DNA from: Rhynchopus sp. YZ270_cl-10
Taxonomy: Eukaryota > Euglenozoa > Diplonemea > Diplonemida > Diplonemidae
Assembly (NCBI GenBank): GCA_964035575.1
Contig: OZ037917.1
Span: forward strand, 124,001-188,000
Length of the DNA: 64,000 bases
Direction: 5' to 3'
Each line of letters begins with the position of its first letter. Positions within the stretch are counted from its first letter, which is position 1. The notes beneath the pieces were generated by a model. That model was not told where the DNA came from. It did not search any database and saw only the letters and a list, made by a program, of their open reading frames with translations. Shown here in pieces: positions 52,634-63,106 of this stretch. The translations under genes and the position numbers were made by a program.

Positions 52634-54123
52634 TCACATGGCGACCGCTTTACCGACGGCTTCGTTGACGTTGGCGTACCCCTTTTCATCCATTAGGTTT
52701 GCAAGGTCGCGTTTGATCCGAGGAACGACGCCGGGGCCGCCGTAGAAGAGAGCGGAGTGGAGCTGCAGGAGGGTTGCGCCTGCCTCGATCTTGTCCATCG
52801 CGTCTTCGCCAGAGGAAATGCCACCGCCACCGATAATCAGTACCTTGCCTTTCGTTGCCTTGTAGATTTCGCTTATCATTTCGGTTGACATATCCTGGGT
52901 GTGAAAGGGGGTGTCATAGAAATGTAGGGGGGAAGGTGCCATACCCGGATTGGCTCGCCGTACAGCAGCCCGTTTTGCTTTGACAGGTGGTGGAACCCGA
53001 CCAGCCCCGGGCGTGTCAAAGTGCCGTGTCCCACAACGATCCCGTCGAGGTTTTTGCTCAGGGCAACGTTGCAGAGAATGTCTTTGTCGTGCTGTGTTGC
53101 GTCGAGGCTGACCTGTAGGGGGGGAGGGAATGCGTGGGTGGAGGTGAGATGGGAGGGGAGGGGGGAGGGAAGGGGGAGGGGACGTACCTTGTACAGGATC
53201 GGCTTCTGGTCCTTCGGATTCAACTTTGCTCGTGCGTTTTCACAGCTCTCAACGAGTTCTACGAACCACTCTTTTGACTTAATTGAGTTGTCTCCCTGTA
53301 TTTGATGTTATCAATAGTTGTGTATCAATAGGCGTTGTGTTCCCATCTTGGTGGGGGGCAAAGCGAAGGGGGGGTTGTTAGAATGGAAGATGGAGTTTGC
53401 GCTCCGTTCAATGGGGTTGAAGGATTGGCATACGATGAGGTGGGGCATAGGGAGCGCTACTGTGATGTAGTCAGCGACCTCGGACATGACACGGACACCG
53501 ATCTTCGCGTCGTCGAGGAGATCGTTCGACACTTTGTTGCGTCCGACGTTCACGCCGACCAGGTGGTTGTCCAGCACACCTGAGGTGCGCTGCCAGACCC
53601 TGTACCTCTCAAGGAAGTGGTACACAACCGCCATCCCTCTGTTCGGCGAGCCCGCCCTCGATATACAGCACTCATCCACACGCATCTTGAACAACCGCGG
53701 TGTTCCATTCCCCGCCTGCTTCTGCGGCGTGATGGTGCCCACCTCCACACCCGAGAACCCCAGCCCCAGACACCCATACACACATTCGCCGTTTCTGTCG
53801 AGCCCGGCACCCAGCATCACAGGATGCTGCAATGTCTTGTCTAGCGCCTGTGTGTTCAGCGCCAATCCTGTACGTGAATAGTCGAACGGCCCTTTTCCAC
53901 GGCGCAGCCACTCAACGGCCCTGCTGTGTGCGTACTCATCGTCAGTCAGAGACCGCAGGTAAATCGGCAGAAAGATTGCCGTCCAAAAGCTGCTCTCAGA
54001 GTCTTTCGCCCACATGTACCCCACACCTCCAGTCACCGCAGACAGCACAAATGCACGAATCCATTTGTCCGCACCAGACCCAGACCTAAAGGTCGCCCTA
54101 CCAACTGCCGCCGTATTTTGCAT
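52634..54123 (-). CDS. Dihydroorotate dehydrogenase (class 2) homologue lacking catalytic residues, four exons
   Basis: Exons are 54123-53434, 53295-53188, 53112-52945 and 52894-52634, all phase 0, giving 408 aa (human DHODH has 395). Introns are 138, 75 and 50 bp. The N-terminus has an import-like stretch and a membrane segment (AFVLSAVTGGVGYMWA) as in the mitochondrial enzyme. Family cues are clear: MLGAGLDRNGECVYGCLGLG, GVEVGTITP, LVGVNVGRNK, ILYKVSLD and the FMN-phosphate site IGGGGISSGEDA ... QLHSALFYGGP. But the catalytic NVSSPNT is ALPMPHL, NTT is GHGT, RYGFNSHG is RAGSPNRG and AGFDKHGE is AGLDRNGE. So the base Ser and several Asn that bind orotate/FMN are gone. It is likely a pseudoenzyme or altered dehydrogenase. 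Confidence 0.85.
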
Positions 54124-54868
54124 TGTGTGGTCTGTTCAAAGTAGGTAGGACGAAGGGTGAAGATAAGAAGATAAGAGAAAGAAATGACCGTTTTATATGT
54201 GTTTTTTTGCGTTTTTTTTTTTCTGTGTTTTTTTTCCCATCATTCCGTCACAACTGTCCCTCAACTACTTATTGCTCAGTTTTTGTTTTGTATTTTTTTT
54301 TTTTTTGTCTTTTTCGTCTTTTTTTGTTTTGGAAAAATTGTTGTTGTGTTTCCCCCAGCGCATCACCACTCTCGCTCCGGCGATACCTAAAAAAAAAGCC
54401 CGCAGGCTTTCAGAAAATAAAAATAAAACTTCTTCCCAAATGCACATAGCTCCTCCACGACTGTGACCATACTGCCGCTTCAGAGACTAGTGTATTCTTC
54501 CCAAAAACAAATAAAAAAACCCCCACACATGTTGTACAACCTGTAAATAATTCCTACACCACCCACGACTGTCAATGAACAAACACTGGTCAGAAAAAGA
54601 AAAGTTGGTGAGATGAACCTACGCCTCACCTGTGCCGTATCACCAAATATTTAATATAAAAAAAAAACAGTGCGGAAACCGTGAAGTACTCCACTGTACC
54701 TTCAAATCAACTAAAAAGAGAGAAAAAAAATAAAAATAAAAAACGAGAGAAAAGGGGGGGTGGGTTGTATGGTACTGATGTGGAAACAGGACCACCCCAG
54801 CAGGCACGAGTCCTGCAGGGATTGCCCTACTCACAACGCTCAGTGCTTGCCTTCACTCACCAAACAGC
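54124..54868. other. Intergenic spacer
   Basis: T-rich (54200-54320), with a CCTCTCGTG-family hairpin at 54598-54644. No gene. Confidence 0.5.
54598..54644 (+). repeat. CCTCTCGTG-family hairpin, copy H9
   Basis: GGTGA pairs with TCACC, and TACGC with the facing CCGTA. The loop is CTCACCTGTG. The outer GGTGA/TCACC arms differ from the AAGATGA/TCATCTT arms of other copies. Confidence 0.5.
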
Positions 54869-55774
54869 TTACTTGTCTCCCTTAAGGTGCTGCTGGGCGG
54901 TCTCGTACAGCACAAGCACAAGGGCGGCTCCGACGGTACGGAGCACGTTGGCACCCGCTCCCTTGAAGATGGCACCAAGTCCCTCGTTCTTCATGATCTT
55001 GGTCAGGCAGTCCACGGATCCCTTGTACATCCACTCCTCCTTCGGCTTCTCGGACTGCATCTGGAGGCGACGACGCACGGTGTCGAACGGGTACGAGGTG
55101 TATCCGGCCGCGATGGCGGCGGTCTGGGCAACAAGGAACTTCGATCCGAATCCCTTCAGTCCCAGGTCCTTGGCGTAGGGGTTCTTCGTCTTCAGGGTGT
55201 CGAAGATTCCGAAGTAGGTTCCACGATACGGGATGATACCCACCACAGACACTCCGAATCCGTTGTACAGTCCGAGGACTCCCTTGGGTCCCTGGGCGGT
55301 CTTCTTCAGGCAGTCTCCAAGGCCGGTGAAGTCACGCTTGCCGCTTCCGACGTCAGACGCAAGACGGGTACGGGCGTAGTCCAGGGGGTACACAATGCAC
55401 AGGGATCCAGCTCCCGCCAGACCTCCGGACGCCATGTTGACGGCGAAGAAGGCCCAGAAGTCGGTCTTCGGGCTGTACTTGGGGAAGATCTCCTTCAGGG
55501 TGTCCTTGAAGGCGAAGTTGAAGGCCTGGGTGGGGAAGTAACGGATGATGTTGGTGAAGTTTCCACGCCAGAAGGCACCAAGACCCTGCTCGGAGTAGAT
55601 ACGCGAGAAGCAGTTGATGATACCGTTGTAACGCTGGACCTCTCCGGAGATGATCTTCGGGTTGGCATCCTGGGTCTGGATCACAAGCTTCACACGCTCA
55701 ATGGGGGCAGTGCAGGTCTTTGCGATCGACGCAGAGGTTCCTCCAATGAGGAAATCGGTCAGGAACTGGGCCAT
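54869..55774 (-). CDS. ADP/ATP carrier, array copy 1
   Basis: 301 aa, single exon, starting [20 protein letters not shown]. Three repeats of about 100 residues each carry the carrier motif: PIERVK (about 24-29), PLDYAR and PFDTVR. The nucleotide-carrier signature RRRMMM is RRRLQM here, so ADP/ATP exchange is likely but not certain. It acts in the mitochondrial inner membrane. Copies 1, 2, 4 and 5 encode the same protein and differ only at silent sites. The leader resembles that of copy 4: CACACAG about 30 nt before the ATG, then ATCAATAAAACAAAACTT. Confidence 0.9.
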   Translation of the reverse strand: MAQFLTDFLIGGTSASIAKTCTAPIERVKLVIQTQDANPKIISGEVQRYNGIINCFSRIYSEQGLGAFWRGNFTNIIRYFPTQAFNFAFKDTLKEIFPKYSPKTDFWAFFAVNMASGGLAGAGSLCIVYPLDYARTRLASDVGSGKRDFTGLGDCLKKTAQGPKGVLGLYNGFGVSVVGIIPYRGTYFGIFDTLKTKNPYAKDLGLKGFGSKFLVAQTAAIAAGYTSYPFDTVRRRLQMQSEKPKEEWMYKGSVDCLTKIMKNEGLGAIFKGAGANVLRTVGAALVLVLYETAQQHLKGDK

Positions 55775-56452
55775 TTTTTAAGTTTTGTTTTATTGATACC
55801 TGTGTGGGGGTGGGTGACGTGAAAAACAGTGGTGACAACAGCTTGGAGTAGCACATAATGTGACTGTGCAAAGGAGACACAACTCTCGAGCGAGTGTCCG
55901 AGAACGCTTGCACCACACACTATACAAGGACAAGAGATATCATGATGTGACACGCAAGCGACTTCGTGAACGAAACACGTAGACTGACCGTGACGTAGCA
56001 CCTGTCTGTAACAGAAATAGAAAAAATTCAAAGAAGTGACAAATTACAATCTGTTTTTTGAAACCCGTGTTTGAAATCGCAACATGAAGTTGCCCAATAA
56101 ATACATAACTGTCCGCCACAAATTACATCCTGCACAGGTTAGATGCCTGTTCAAGGAATAATCGAGCTGAGGAGATACAAAACCCATAAAAATAAAATAA
56201 AATGACCCTAAAAGTACACACTCACAACAGACGTGAGGTAAAGAGGAAAATAAGTGCAGTGCTATAAGATTGCGCAGAGATAGGAAACTGTCTTCCTGCA
56301 CTGGCAACAAATGCACGGCGCTTGAACGGAAAAAAAGAAGGAAAAAAGAGAACAAAGAAAAACAACTAAATAAGGAGTAGTAAAAATAGTTCGTTCAAAA
56401 TGTTGATTTTTATATTTTCTGCTGTGATTAAAATGGTCCCTCGCCAAACAGC
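55775..56452. other. Array spacer 1-2
   Basis: Leader of copy 1 and trailer of copy 2. No gene. Confidence 0.5.
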
Positions 56453-57358
56453 TTACTTGTCTCCCTTAAGGTGCTGCTGGGCGGTCTCGTACAGCACAAG
56501 CACAAGGGCAGCTCCGACGGTACGGAGCACGTTGGCACCCGCTCCCTTGAAGATGGCACCAAGTCCCTCGTTCTTCATGATCTTGGTCAGGCAGTCCACG
56601 GATCCCTTGTACATCCACTCCTCCTTCGGCTTCTCGGACTGCATCTGGAGACGACGACGCACGGTGTCGAACGGGTACGAGGTGTATCCGGCCGCGATGG
56701 CGGCGGTCTGGGCAACAAGGAACTTCGATCCGAATCCCTTCAGTCCCAGGTCCTTGGCGTAGGGGTTCTTCGTCTTCAGGGTGTCGAAGATTCCGAAGTA
56801 GGTTCCACGGTACGGGATGATACCCACCACAGACACTCCGAATCCGTTGTACAGTCCGAGGACTCCCTTGGGTCCCTGGGCGGTCTTCTTCAGGCAGTCG
56901 CCAAGGCCGGTGAAGTCACGCTTGCCGCTTCCGACGTCAGACGCCAGACGGGTACGGGCGTAGTCCAGGGGGTACACAATGCACAGGGATCCAGCTCCCG
57001 CCAGACCTCCGGACGCCATGTTGACGGCGAAGAAGGCCCAGAAGTCGGTCTTCGGGCTGTACTTGGGGAAGATCTCCTTCAGGGTGTCCTTGAAGGCGAA
57101 GTTGAAGGCCTGGGTGGGGAAGTAACGGATGATGTTGGTGAAGTTTCCACGCCAGAAGGCACCAAGACCCTGCTCGGAGTAGATACGCGAGAAGCAGTTG
57201 ATGATACCGTTGTAACGCTGGACCTCTCCGGAGATGATCTTCGGGTTGGCATCCTGGGTCTGGATCACAAGCTTCACACGCTCAATGGGGGCAGTGCAGG
57301 TCTTTGCGATCGACGCAGAGGTTCCTCCAATGAGGAAATCGGTCAGGAACTGGGCCAT
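56453..57358 (-). CDS. ADP/ATP carrier, array copy 2
   Basis: 301 aa, identical to copy 1. Its upstream DNA (about 57361-57600) matches that of copy 5 (63109-63370), with CAACAG about 25 nt before the ATG, and differs from the leaders of copies 1 and 4. Confidence 0.9.
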   Translation of the reverse strand: MAQFLTDFLIGGTSASIAKTCTAPIERVKLVIQTQDANPKIISGEVQRYNGIINCFSRIYSEQGLGAFWRGNFTNIIRYFPTQAFNFAFKDTLKEIFPKYSPKTDFWAFFAVNMASGGLAGAGSLCIVYPLDYARTRLASDVGSGKRDFTGLGDCLKKTAQGPKGVLGLYNGFGVSVVGIIPYRGTYFGIFDTLKTKNPYAKDLGLKGFGSKFLVAQTAAIAAGYTSYPFDTVRRRLQMQSEKPKEEWMYKGSVDCLTKIMKNEGLGAIFKGAGANVLRTVGAALVLVLYETAQQHLKGDK

Positions 57359-58508
57359 TTTTTAGTTTACTTTTGTGATAACTGTTGGGGAAGTGTTGTA
57401 ATGTGATAAGAGCATCTAAAGTATGTAGAAAGACATTTGAGTGCTGGCAGAAAAGACAGCACTGCAAGAATCTCAACGAGATTCGGAAGCTGCGCACTCT
57501 GAGAGAGTGAATACCTGAGTCATCGCACACCAAACCACCGTGTAGCACACCTGCACTCACTTCATCTCACTGAGTACGGCGAGCCGCGTCCGCCGTCTAG
57601 AACGGAATAGCACAACAAAAAAATAAGAACTCCCCCAAAAAAAAAAACTCATATGCACACGAACTCAATAAAAATCAAACGGAAGCATCAGCCAATCCGC
57701 TAACTAAAATGTTTGAACAACAAAAACGAGCATATCCCCGCCCAGTAAAACCGCACACCAAAAACGTGGTGTGGGAAATGGGATAACTGTAGGGGGGGAT
57801 TAAAAAAAAGGGTCACGTGATGTTTCACATGATGTTGAAACCTTACTTCACCTTCGGTTGCCCTTACACGGGTGAAGGAAGGTTGTGGAAAATGGAGAAA
57901 AAAAAGTGAAGTTGATAGTACCAACGCCTCGGGGACGCAGGCACTGACACTTGAGAGTTGTGTACAGGGAAACTGTAAGCAGGTACACAATGATATCCCA
58001 TCCTGACTGGGAAGGGGTGATAACATGGTTTAAAGACTCAAAAAGCACGTGTTCTGGCACACCACTGGGCGTCTGCTGAATCCAATGAGCGTAGGGGGCG
58101 CGAGTGTCCACACCCACCACAAAAAAGCTTTCAGTGTGAACGCGTCCCTATAGCTGGCAGATAAACCTGGTCATAGATTGGCCAGATAAGCGCGGAAGGG
58201 GGTATCCCGTATAGAGGCAGCAAATGTGAGATCCCAAGGATGCACGGCCGGGTCCACATCCGCTGGACTTGAGAGCGTCGTGTAGATCGTGGTGACGGCA
58301 TCGAGGAGAAGAGACTGCACCGCCTTCACTGTCATCTTGTTCCACATGTTGGAGGGCACAATGCAGTGCAACATAAAGTAGGTGGGTTGTGGAAAAAAAT
58401 GAGGGAAAAAACAGGGGATAAATGTGTTATCCCCCGTTACCCTGATCCATTGAGTAAAAGAAGTGCAACACTCACCAAGCACAGCACTCCTGCTCTACAA
58501 CAAACAGC
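57359..58508. other. Array spacer 2-3
   Basis: 57361-57600 is shared with the copy 5 leader. Two minus frames, 57950-58120 (MVGVDTRAPYAHWIQQTPSG...) and 58170-58350 (...PSNMWNKMTVKAVQSLLLDA), have some protein character but lie in different frames with stops between; they could be a gene relic. 58440-58508 matches 63782-63850. Confidence 0.45.
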
Positions 58509-59409
58509 TTACTTGTCAGCCTTAAGGTGCTGCTGGGCGGTCTCGTACAGCACAAGCACAAGGGCGGCTCCGAAGGCACGGAACACGATGATACTCCCTC
58601 CCTTGAAGAAGCCACCGAGTCCCTCGTTCTTCATGATCTTGGCCACGCAGTCCACGGATCCCTTGTACATCCACTCCTCCTTCGGCTTCTCGGACTGCAT
58701 CTGGAGACGACGACGCACGGTGTCGAACGGGTACGAGGCGTATCCGGCCGCGATGGCAGCGGTCTGGGCGACAAGGAACTTCGATCCGAATCCCTTCAGT
58801 CCCAGGTCCTTGGCGTAGGGTCGTCTTCAGGGTGTCGAAGATTCCGAAGTAGGTTCCACGGTACGGGATGATACCCACCACAGACACTCCGAATCCGTTG
58901 TACAGTCCGAGGACTCCCTTGGGTCCCTGGGCGGTCTTCTTCAGGCAGTCGCCAAGGCCGGTGAAGTCACGCTTGCCGCTTCCGACGTCAGACGCCAGAC
59001 GGGTACGGGCGTAGTCCAGGGGGTACACAATGCACAGGGATCCAGCTCCCGCCAGACCTCCGGACGCCATGTTGACGGCGAAGAAGGCCCAGAAGTCGGT
59101 CTTCGGGCTGTACTTGGGGAAGATCTCCTTCAGGGTGTCCTTGAAGGCGAAGTTGAAGGCCTGGGTGGGGAAGTAACGGATGATGTTGGTGAAGTTTCCA
59201 CGCCAGAAGGCACCAAGACCCTGCTCGGAGTAGATACGCGAGAAGCAGTTGATGATACCGTTGTAACGCTGGACCTCTCCGGAGATGATCTTCGGGTTGG
59301 CATCCTGGGTCTGGATCACAAGCTTCACACGCTCAATGGGGGCAGTGCAGGTCCTCGTGATTGACGCAGAGGTTCCTCCAATGAGGAAATCAGTCAGGAA
59401 CTGGGCCAT
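58509..59409 (-). pseudogene. ADP/ATP carrier, array copy 3 (frameshifted)
   Basis: The N-terminal two thirds read as in the intact copies, except SITRTCTAP for SIAKTCTAP. At about 58820 a net loss of 5 bp, compared with copies 1, 2, 4 and 5, shifts the frame in LKTKNPYAK. The C-terminal third remains recognisable to the stop at 58509 but is diverged: [20 protein letters not shown] instead of LGAIFKGAGANVLRTVGAAL, and LKADK at the end. It is probably nonfunctional. The divergence at the 3' end while the rest stays alike suggests patchy gene conversion. Confidence 0.85.
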
Positions 59410-60422
59410 TTTTAGTTTGTGTTTGAAAAGTCTGTGGGTATGTGTTTGTGTCTTGTCAGAGCGCTGCGTGCGCCACTTACACGTGATAAGTCGGCATGAA
59501 CTCTACGTAGGACAGCACCGAAGCGAGGCCAGGTTCCTGCACGCATCTCTGCCGTAGGGATCTTCCCGCAAAGGACTCGGGTTGGCTTACAGCGTCGAGC
59601 ACGTCACCCTGAACGAGGACTCAGTGCGGATCCTCATGTGTGCTCAGAGTCCAGCACCTGGACGTTGCGAATCAGGATATATGCATGTGGATGACACCCC
59701 CGCCTCTCTGCCTAAGCCTGCTACAGAAACTGATGTCTGACGACATAAAGGCGGAAGACGCAGACTGTGAAGGTGAACACATCTTCCTTCAAAGACAAAT
59801 GTGGCAGCTTCCCGGCAGCGACCCCGTTGCCTACACCTTCATCTGTGAGGGAAGACGTACTCCAGGAATTGACAGAGCGCTTGATTGTGATATTGAACAA
59901 CACCTGTGTGGTACTTCTTCAACAAGATAAGTACTCTTGAAACGTTGAACCTTGCACAACTCAAACGTTAGTACACATATTCGATGCTTGTAAAAAGGAA
60001 ATTAGTTCTTTTTTTGTTTTTTTTGAAATGTTGACTCTCGCTACACTCATATTACTTTTCAGACAAACCCTTCCCTTGTCCTAACCTGCCCACACATCAC
60101 ATACCCAACTACATTACACTACCTGACCTTTGTTGTGTACTCGCTTACCAGCGCGTTCTTTTACGCTTATGATAAGGCAGCTGCCGTATACTAACTCGTT
60201 ACTTTACACTCTGTTCACAACCTGCTCACTCTGTTGTCTTCACTTCCAAAATAAAATACATGGCACGGTCCAAAAAAAAAACCCCCCCTCCCTTCCCAAA
60301 AGGTAACCTGGGAGCCCTATCTTCATTTCATCTGGGTGTCATTAAACAAATATGAACAACAAAATACCTCACTAGTCGCGCCAGTGAGAACGAAAGGTTT
60401 AGTGCAGCAGTTACCAAACAGC
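59410..60422. other. Array spacer 3-4
   Basis: No intact gene. A plus-strand frame (59730-59930, KLMSDDIKAEDADCEGEHIF...) and a neighbouring plus frame upstream (HVTLNEDSVRILMCAQSPAP..., about 59599-59740) look mildly protein-like and could be a broken gene; weakly supported. Confidence 0.4.
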
Positions 60423-61328
60423 TTACTTGTCTCCCTTAAGGTGCTGCTGGGCGGTCTCGTACAGCACAAGCACAAGGGCAGCTCCGACGGTACGGAGCAC
60501 GTTGGCACCCGCTCCCTTGAAGATGGCACCGAGTCCCTCGTTCTTCATGATCTTGGTCAGGCAGTCCACGGATCCCTTGTACATCCACTCCTCCTTCGGC
60601 TTCTCGGACTGCATCTGGAGACGACGACGCACGGTGTCGAACGGGTACGAGGTGTATCCGGCCGCGATGGCAGCGGTCTGGGCAACAAGGAACTTCGATC
60701 CGAATCCCTTCAGTCCCAGGTCCTTGGCGTAGGGGTTCTTCGTCTTCAGGGTGTCGAAGATTCCGAAGTAGGTTCCACGGTACGGGATGATACCCACCAC
60801 AGACACTCCGAATCCGTTGTACAGTCCGAGGACTCCCTTGGGTCCCTGGGCGGTCTTCTTCAGGCAGTCTCCAAGGCCGGTGAAGTCACGCTTGCCGCTT
60901 CCGACGTCAGACGCAAGACGGGTACGGGCGTAGTCCAGGGGGTACACAATGCACAGGGATCCAGCTCCCGCCAGACCTCCGGATGCCATGTTGACGGCGA
61001 AGAAGGCCCAGAAGTCGGTCTTCGGGCTGTACTTGGGGAAGATCTCCTTCAGGGTGTCCTTGAAGGCGAAGTTGAAGGCCTGGGTGGGGAAGTAACGGAT
61101 GATGTTGGTGAAGTTTCCACGCCAGAAGGCACCAAGACCCTGCTCGGAGTAGATACGCGAGAAGCAGTTGATGATACCGTTGTAACGCTGGACCTCTCCG
61201 GAGATGATCTTCGGGTTGGCATCCTGGGTCTGGATCACAAGCTTCACACGCTCAATGGGGGCAGTGCAGGTCTTTGCGATCGACGCAGAGGTTCCTCCAA
61301 TGAGGAAATCGGTCAGGAACTGGGCCAT
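60423..61328 (-). CDS. ADP/ATP carrier, array copy 4
   Basis: 301 aa, identical in protein to copies 1, 2 and 5. Its leader pairs it with copy 1. Confidence 0.9.
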   Translation of the reverse strand: MAQFLTDFLIGGTSASIAKTCTAPIERVKLVIQTQDANPKIISGEVQRYNGIINCFSRIYSEQGLGAFWRGNFTNIIRYFPTQAFNFAFKDTLKEIFPKYSPKTDFWAFFAVNMASGGLAGAGSLCIVYPLDYARTRLASDVGSGKRDFTGLGDCLKKTAQGPKGVLGLYNGFGVSVVGIIPYRGTYFGIFDTLKTKNPYAKDLGLKGFGSKFLVAQTAAIAAGYTSYPFDTVRRRLQMQSEKPKEEWMYKGSVDCLTKIMKNEGLGAIFKGAGANVLRTVGAALVLVLYETAQQHLKGDK

Positions 61329-62200
61329 TTTTTAAGTTTTGTTTTATTGATACCTGTGTGGGTGTTTTTTTTGCAGTGCACCGATACCACGGGTAAGGGT
61401 TGCCGTTATAAAAAAATACCCCAGACCTTCTTACTCGCACCTCTCTGCCGCAAACATGAAAAACTAGCGGGTGCCCCGGCCTTGACTTCCGCCCAGGGTC
61501 AGGGCATACACTCTGACGTTCTACAAAATATCATAACTGCTTCGGGCCCTACGTACTGAGCAGAGCTTAAAATTCGAGAGTTACTGGGTGGAATGGCGGT
61601 GGTGGGAGTGTCCTGAGGCCAGTAGAACACGAGGGAGGGTGTGATCGGCCATTTTGCTATGCATTCTATACCGGGATGTCTTCAAGATGCTCCCCGCAAG
61701 CGTTCACCCATAATCCGTAGTCCGTATCCTATTCGGGTGAAAGAGTCTGGGAGGAATGCGAGAGGCATCGGAGGTCACTGTACTGCAAAAATACTGCAGA
61801 CAACGAAAGGAGTTGCGACTTTCTGAACCTGGTGACACACAACGTACACGAGTGTGCACTCCACTCCCCGGCTCCAACCAAATTTATCGCTCCATTACGT
61901 TAAGACGTGGGCGGCTGGAGAATAGTATGGGCGTGATCAAATAGCACTTCGTGGTGGTGAAAGCATTCCTGCAACAGGCTGTGAAATACTGAATGCAAAG
62001 AATAACAAAAACAGTAACTTTCTTGTTTTTTTATTTGGGTGCAAACTCTCTCATGTCACCGTCCCTCTCGCTGCTTTCCAAGGGTGTTCACTTGAACATT
62101 CCCAAAAACCCTCCCAAAAAACAAATAACGAAATGTGGCATAACCAAGTTGATCTTCAGCAGACTTCATACAATACAAAAAGCAAACTCAAGTCAGCAGC
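61329..62200. other. Array spacer 4-5
   Basis: Leader of copy 4 and unrelated spacer. No gene seen. Confidence 0.5.
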
Positions 62201-63106
62201 TTACTTGTCTCCCTTAAGGTGCTGCTGGGCGGTCTCGTACAGCACAAGCACAAGGGCGGCTCCGACGGTACGGAGCACGTTGGCACCCGCTCCCTTGAAG
62301 ATGGCACCAAGTCCCTCGTTCTTCATGATCTTGGTCAGGCAGTCCACGGATCCCTTGTACATCCACTCCTCCTTCGGCTTCTCGGACTGCATCTGGAGAC
62401 GACGACGCACGGTGTCGAACGGGTACGAGGTGTATCCGGCCGCGATGGCGGCGGTCTGGGCAACAAGGAACTTCGATCCGAATCCCTTCAGTCCCAGGTC
62501 CTTGGCGTAGGGGTTCTTCGTCTTCAGGGTGTCGAAGATTCCGAAGTAGGTTCCACGGTACGGGATGATACCCACCACAGACACTCCGAATCCGTTGTAC
62601 AGTCCGAGGACTCCCTTGGGTCCCTGGGCGGTCTTCTTCAGGCAGTCGCCAAGGCCGGTGAAGTCACGCTTGCCGCTTCCGACGTCAGACGCCAGACGGG
62701 TACGGGCGTAGTCCAGGGGGTACACAATGCACAGGGATCCAGCTCCCGCCAGACCTCCGGATGCCATGTTGACGGCGAAGAAGGCCCAGAAGTCGGTCTT
62801 CGGGCTGTACTTGGGGAAGATCTCCTTCAGGGTGTCCTTGAAGGCGAAGTTGAAGGCCTGGGTGGGGAAGTAACGGATGATGTTGGTGAAGTTTCCACGC
62901 CAGAAGGCACCAAGACCCTGCTCGGAGTAGATACGCGAGAAGCAGTTGATGATACCGTTGTAACGCTGGACCTCTCCGGAGATGATCTTCGGGTTGGCAT
63001 CCTGGGTCTGGATCACAAGCTTCACACGCTCAATGGGGGCAGTGCAGGTCTTTGCGATCGACGCAGAGGTTCCTCCAATGAGGAAATCGGTCAGGAACTG
63101 GGCCAT
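62201..63106 (-). CDS. ADP/ATP carrier, array copy 5
   Basis: 301 aa, identical in protein to copies 1, 2 and 4. Its leader pairs it with copy 2. Confidence 0.9.
   Translation of the reverse strand: MAQFLTDFLIGGTSASIAKTCTAPIERVKLVIQTQDANPKIISGEVQRYNGIINCFSRIYSEQGLGAFWRGNFTNIIRYFPTQAFNFAFKDTLKEIFPKYSPKTDFWAFFAVNMASGGLAGAGSLCIVYPLDYARTRLASDVGSGKRDFTGLGDCLKKTAQGPKGVLGLYNGFGVSVVGIIPYRGTYFGIFDTLKTKNPYAKDLGLKGFGSKFLVAQTAAIAAGYTSYPFDTVRRRLQMQSEKPKEEWMYKGSVDCLTKIMKNEGLGAIFKGAGANVLRTVGAALVLVLYETAQQHLKGDK

Noticed and set aside
53460-53460. Alternative DHODH exon 1 donor GTAGCG
   Set aside because: The donor at 53433 (GTATGC) fits the local consensus and gives an alignment of exactly family length across the NVSSPNT position.
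54887-55822. 311-aa plus-strand frames opposite each ADP/ATP carrier
   Set aside because: Conserved only because the carrier is conserved on the other strand; no domain.
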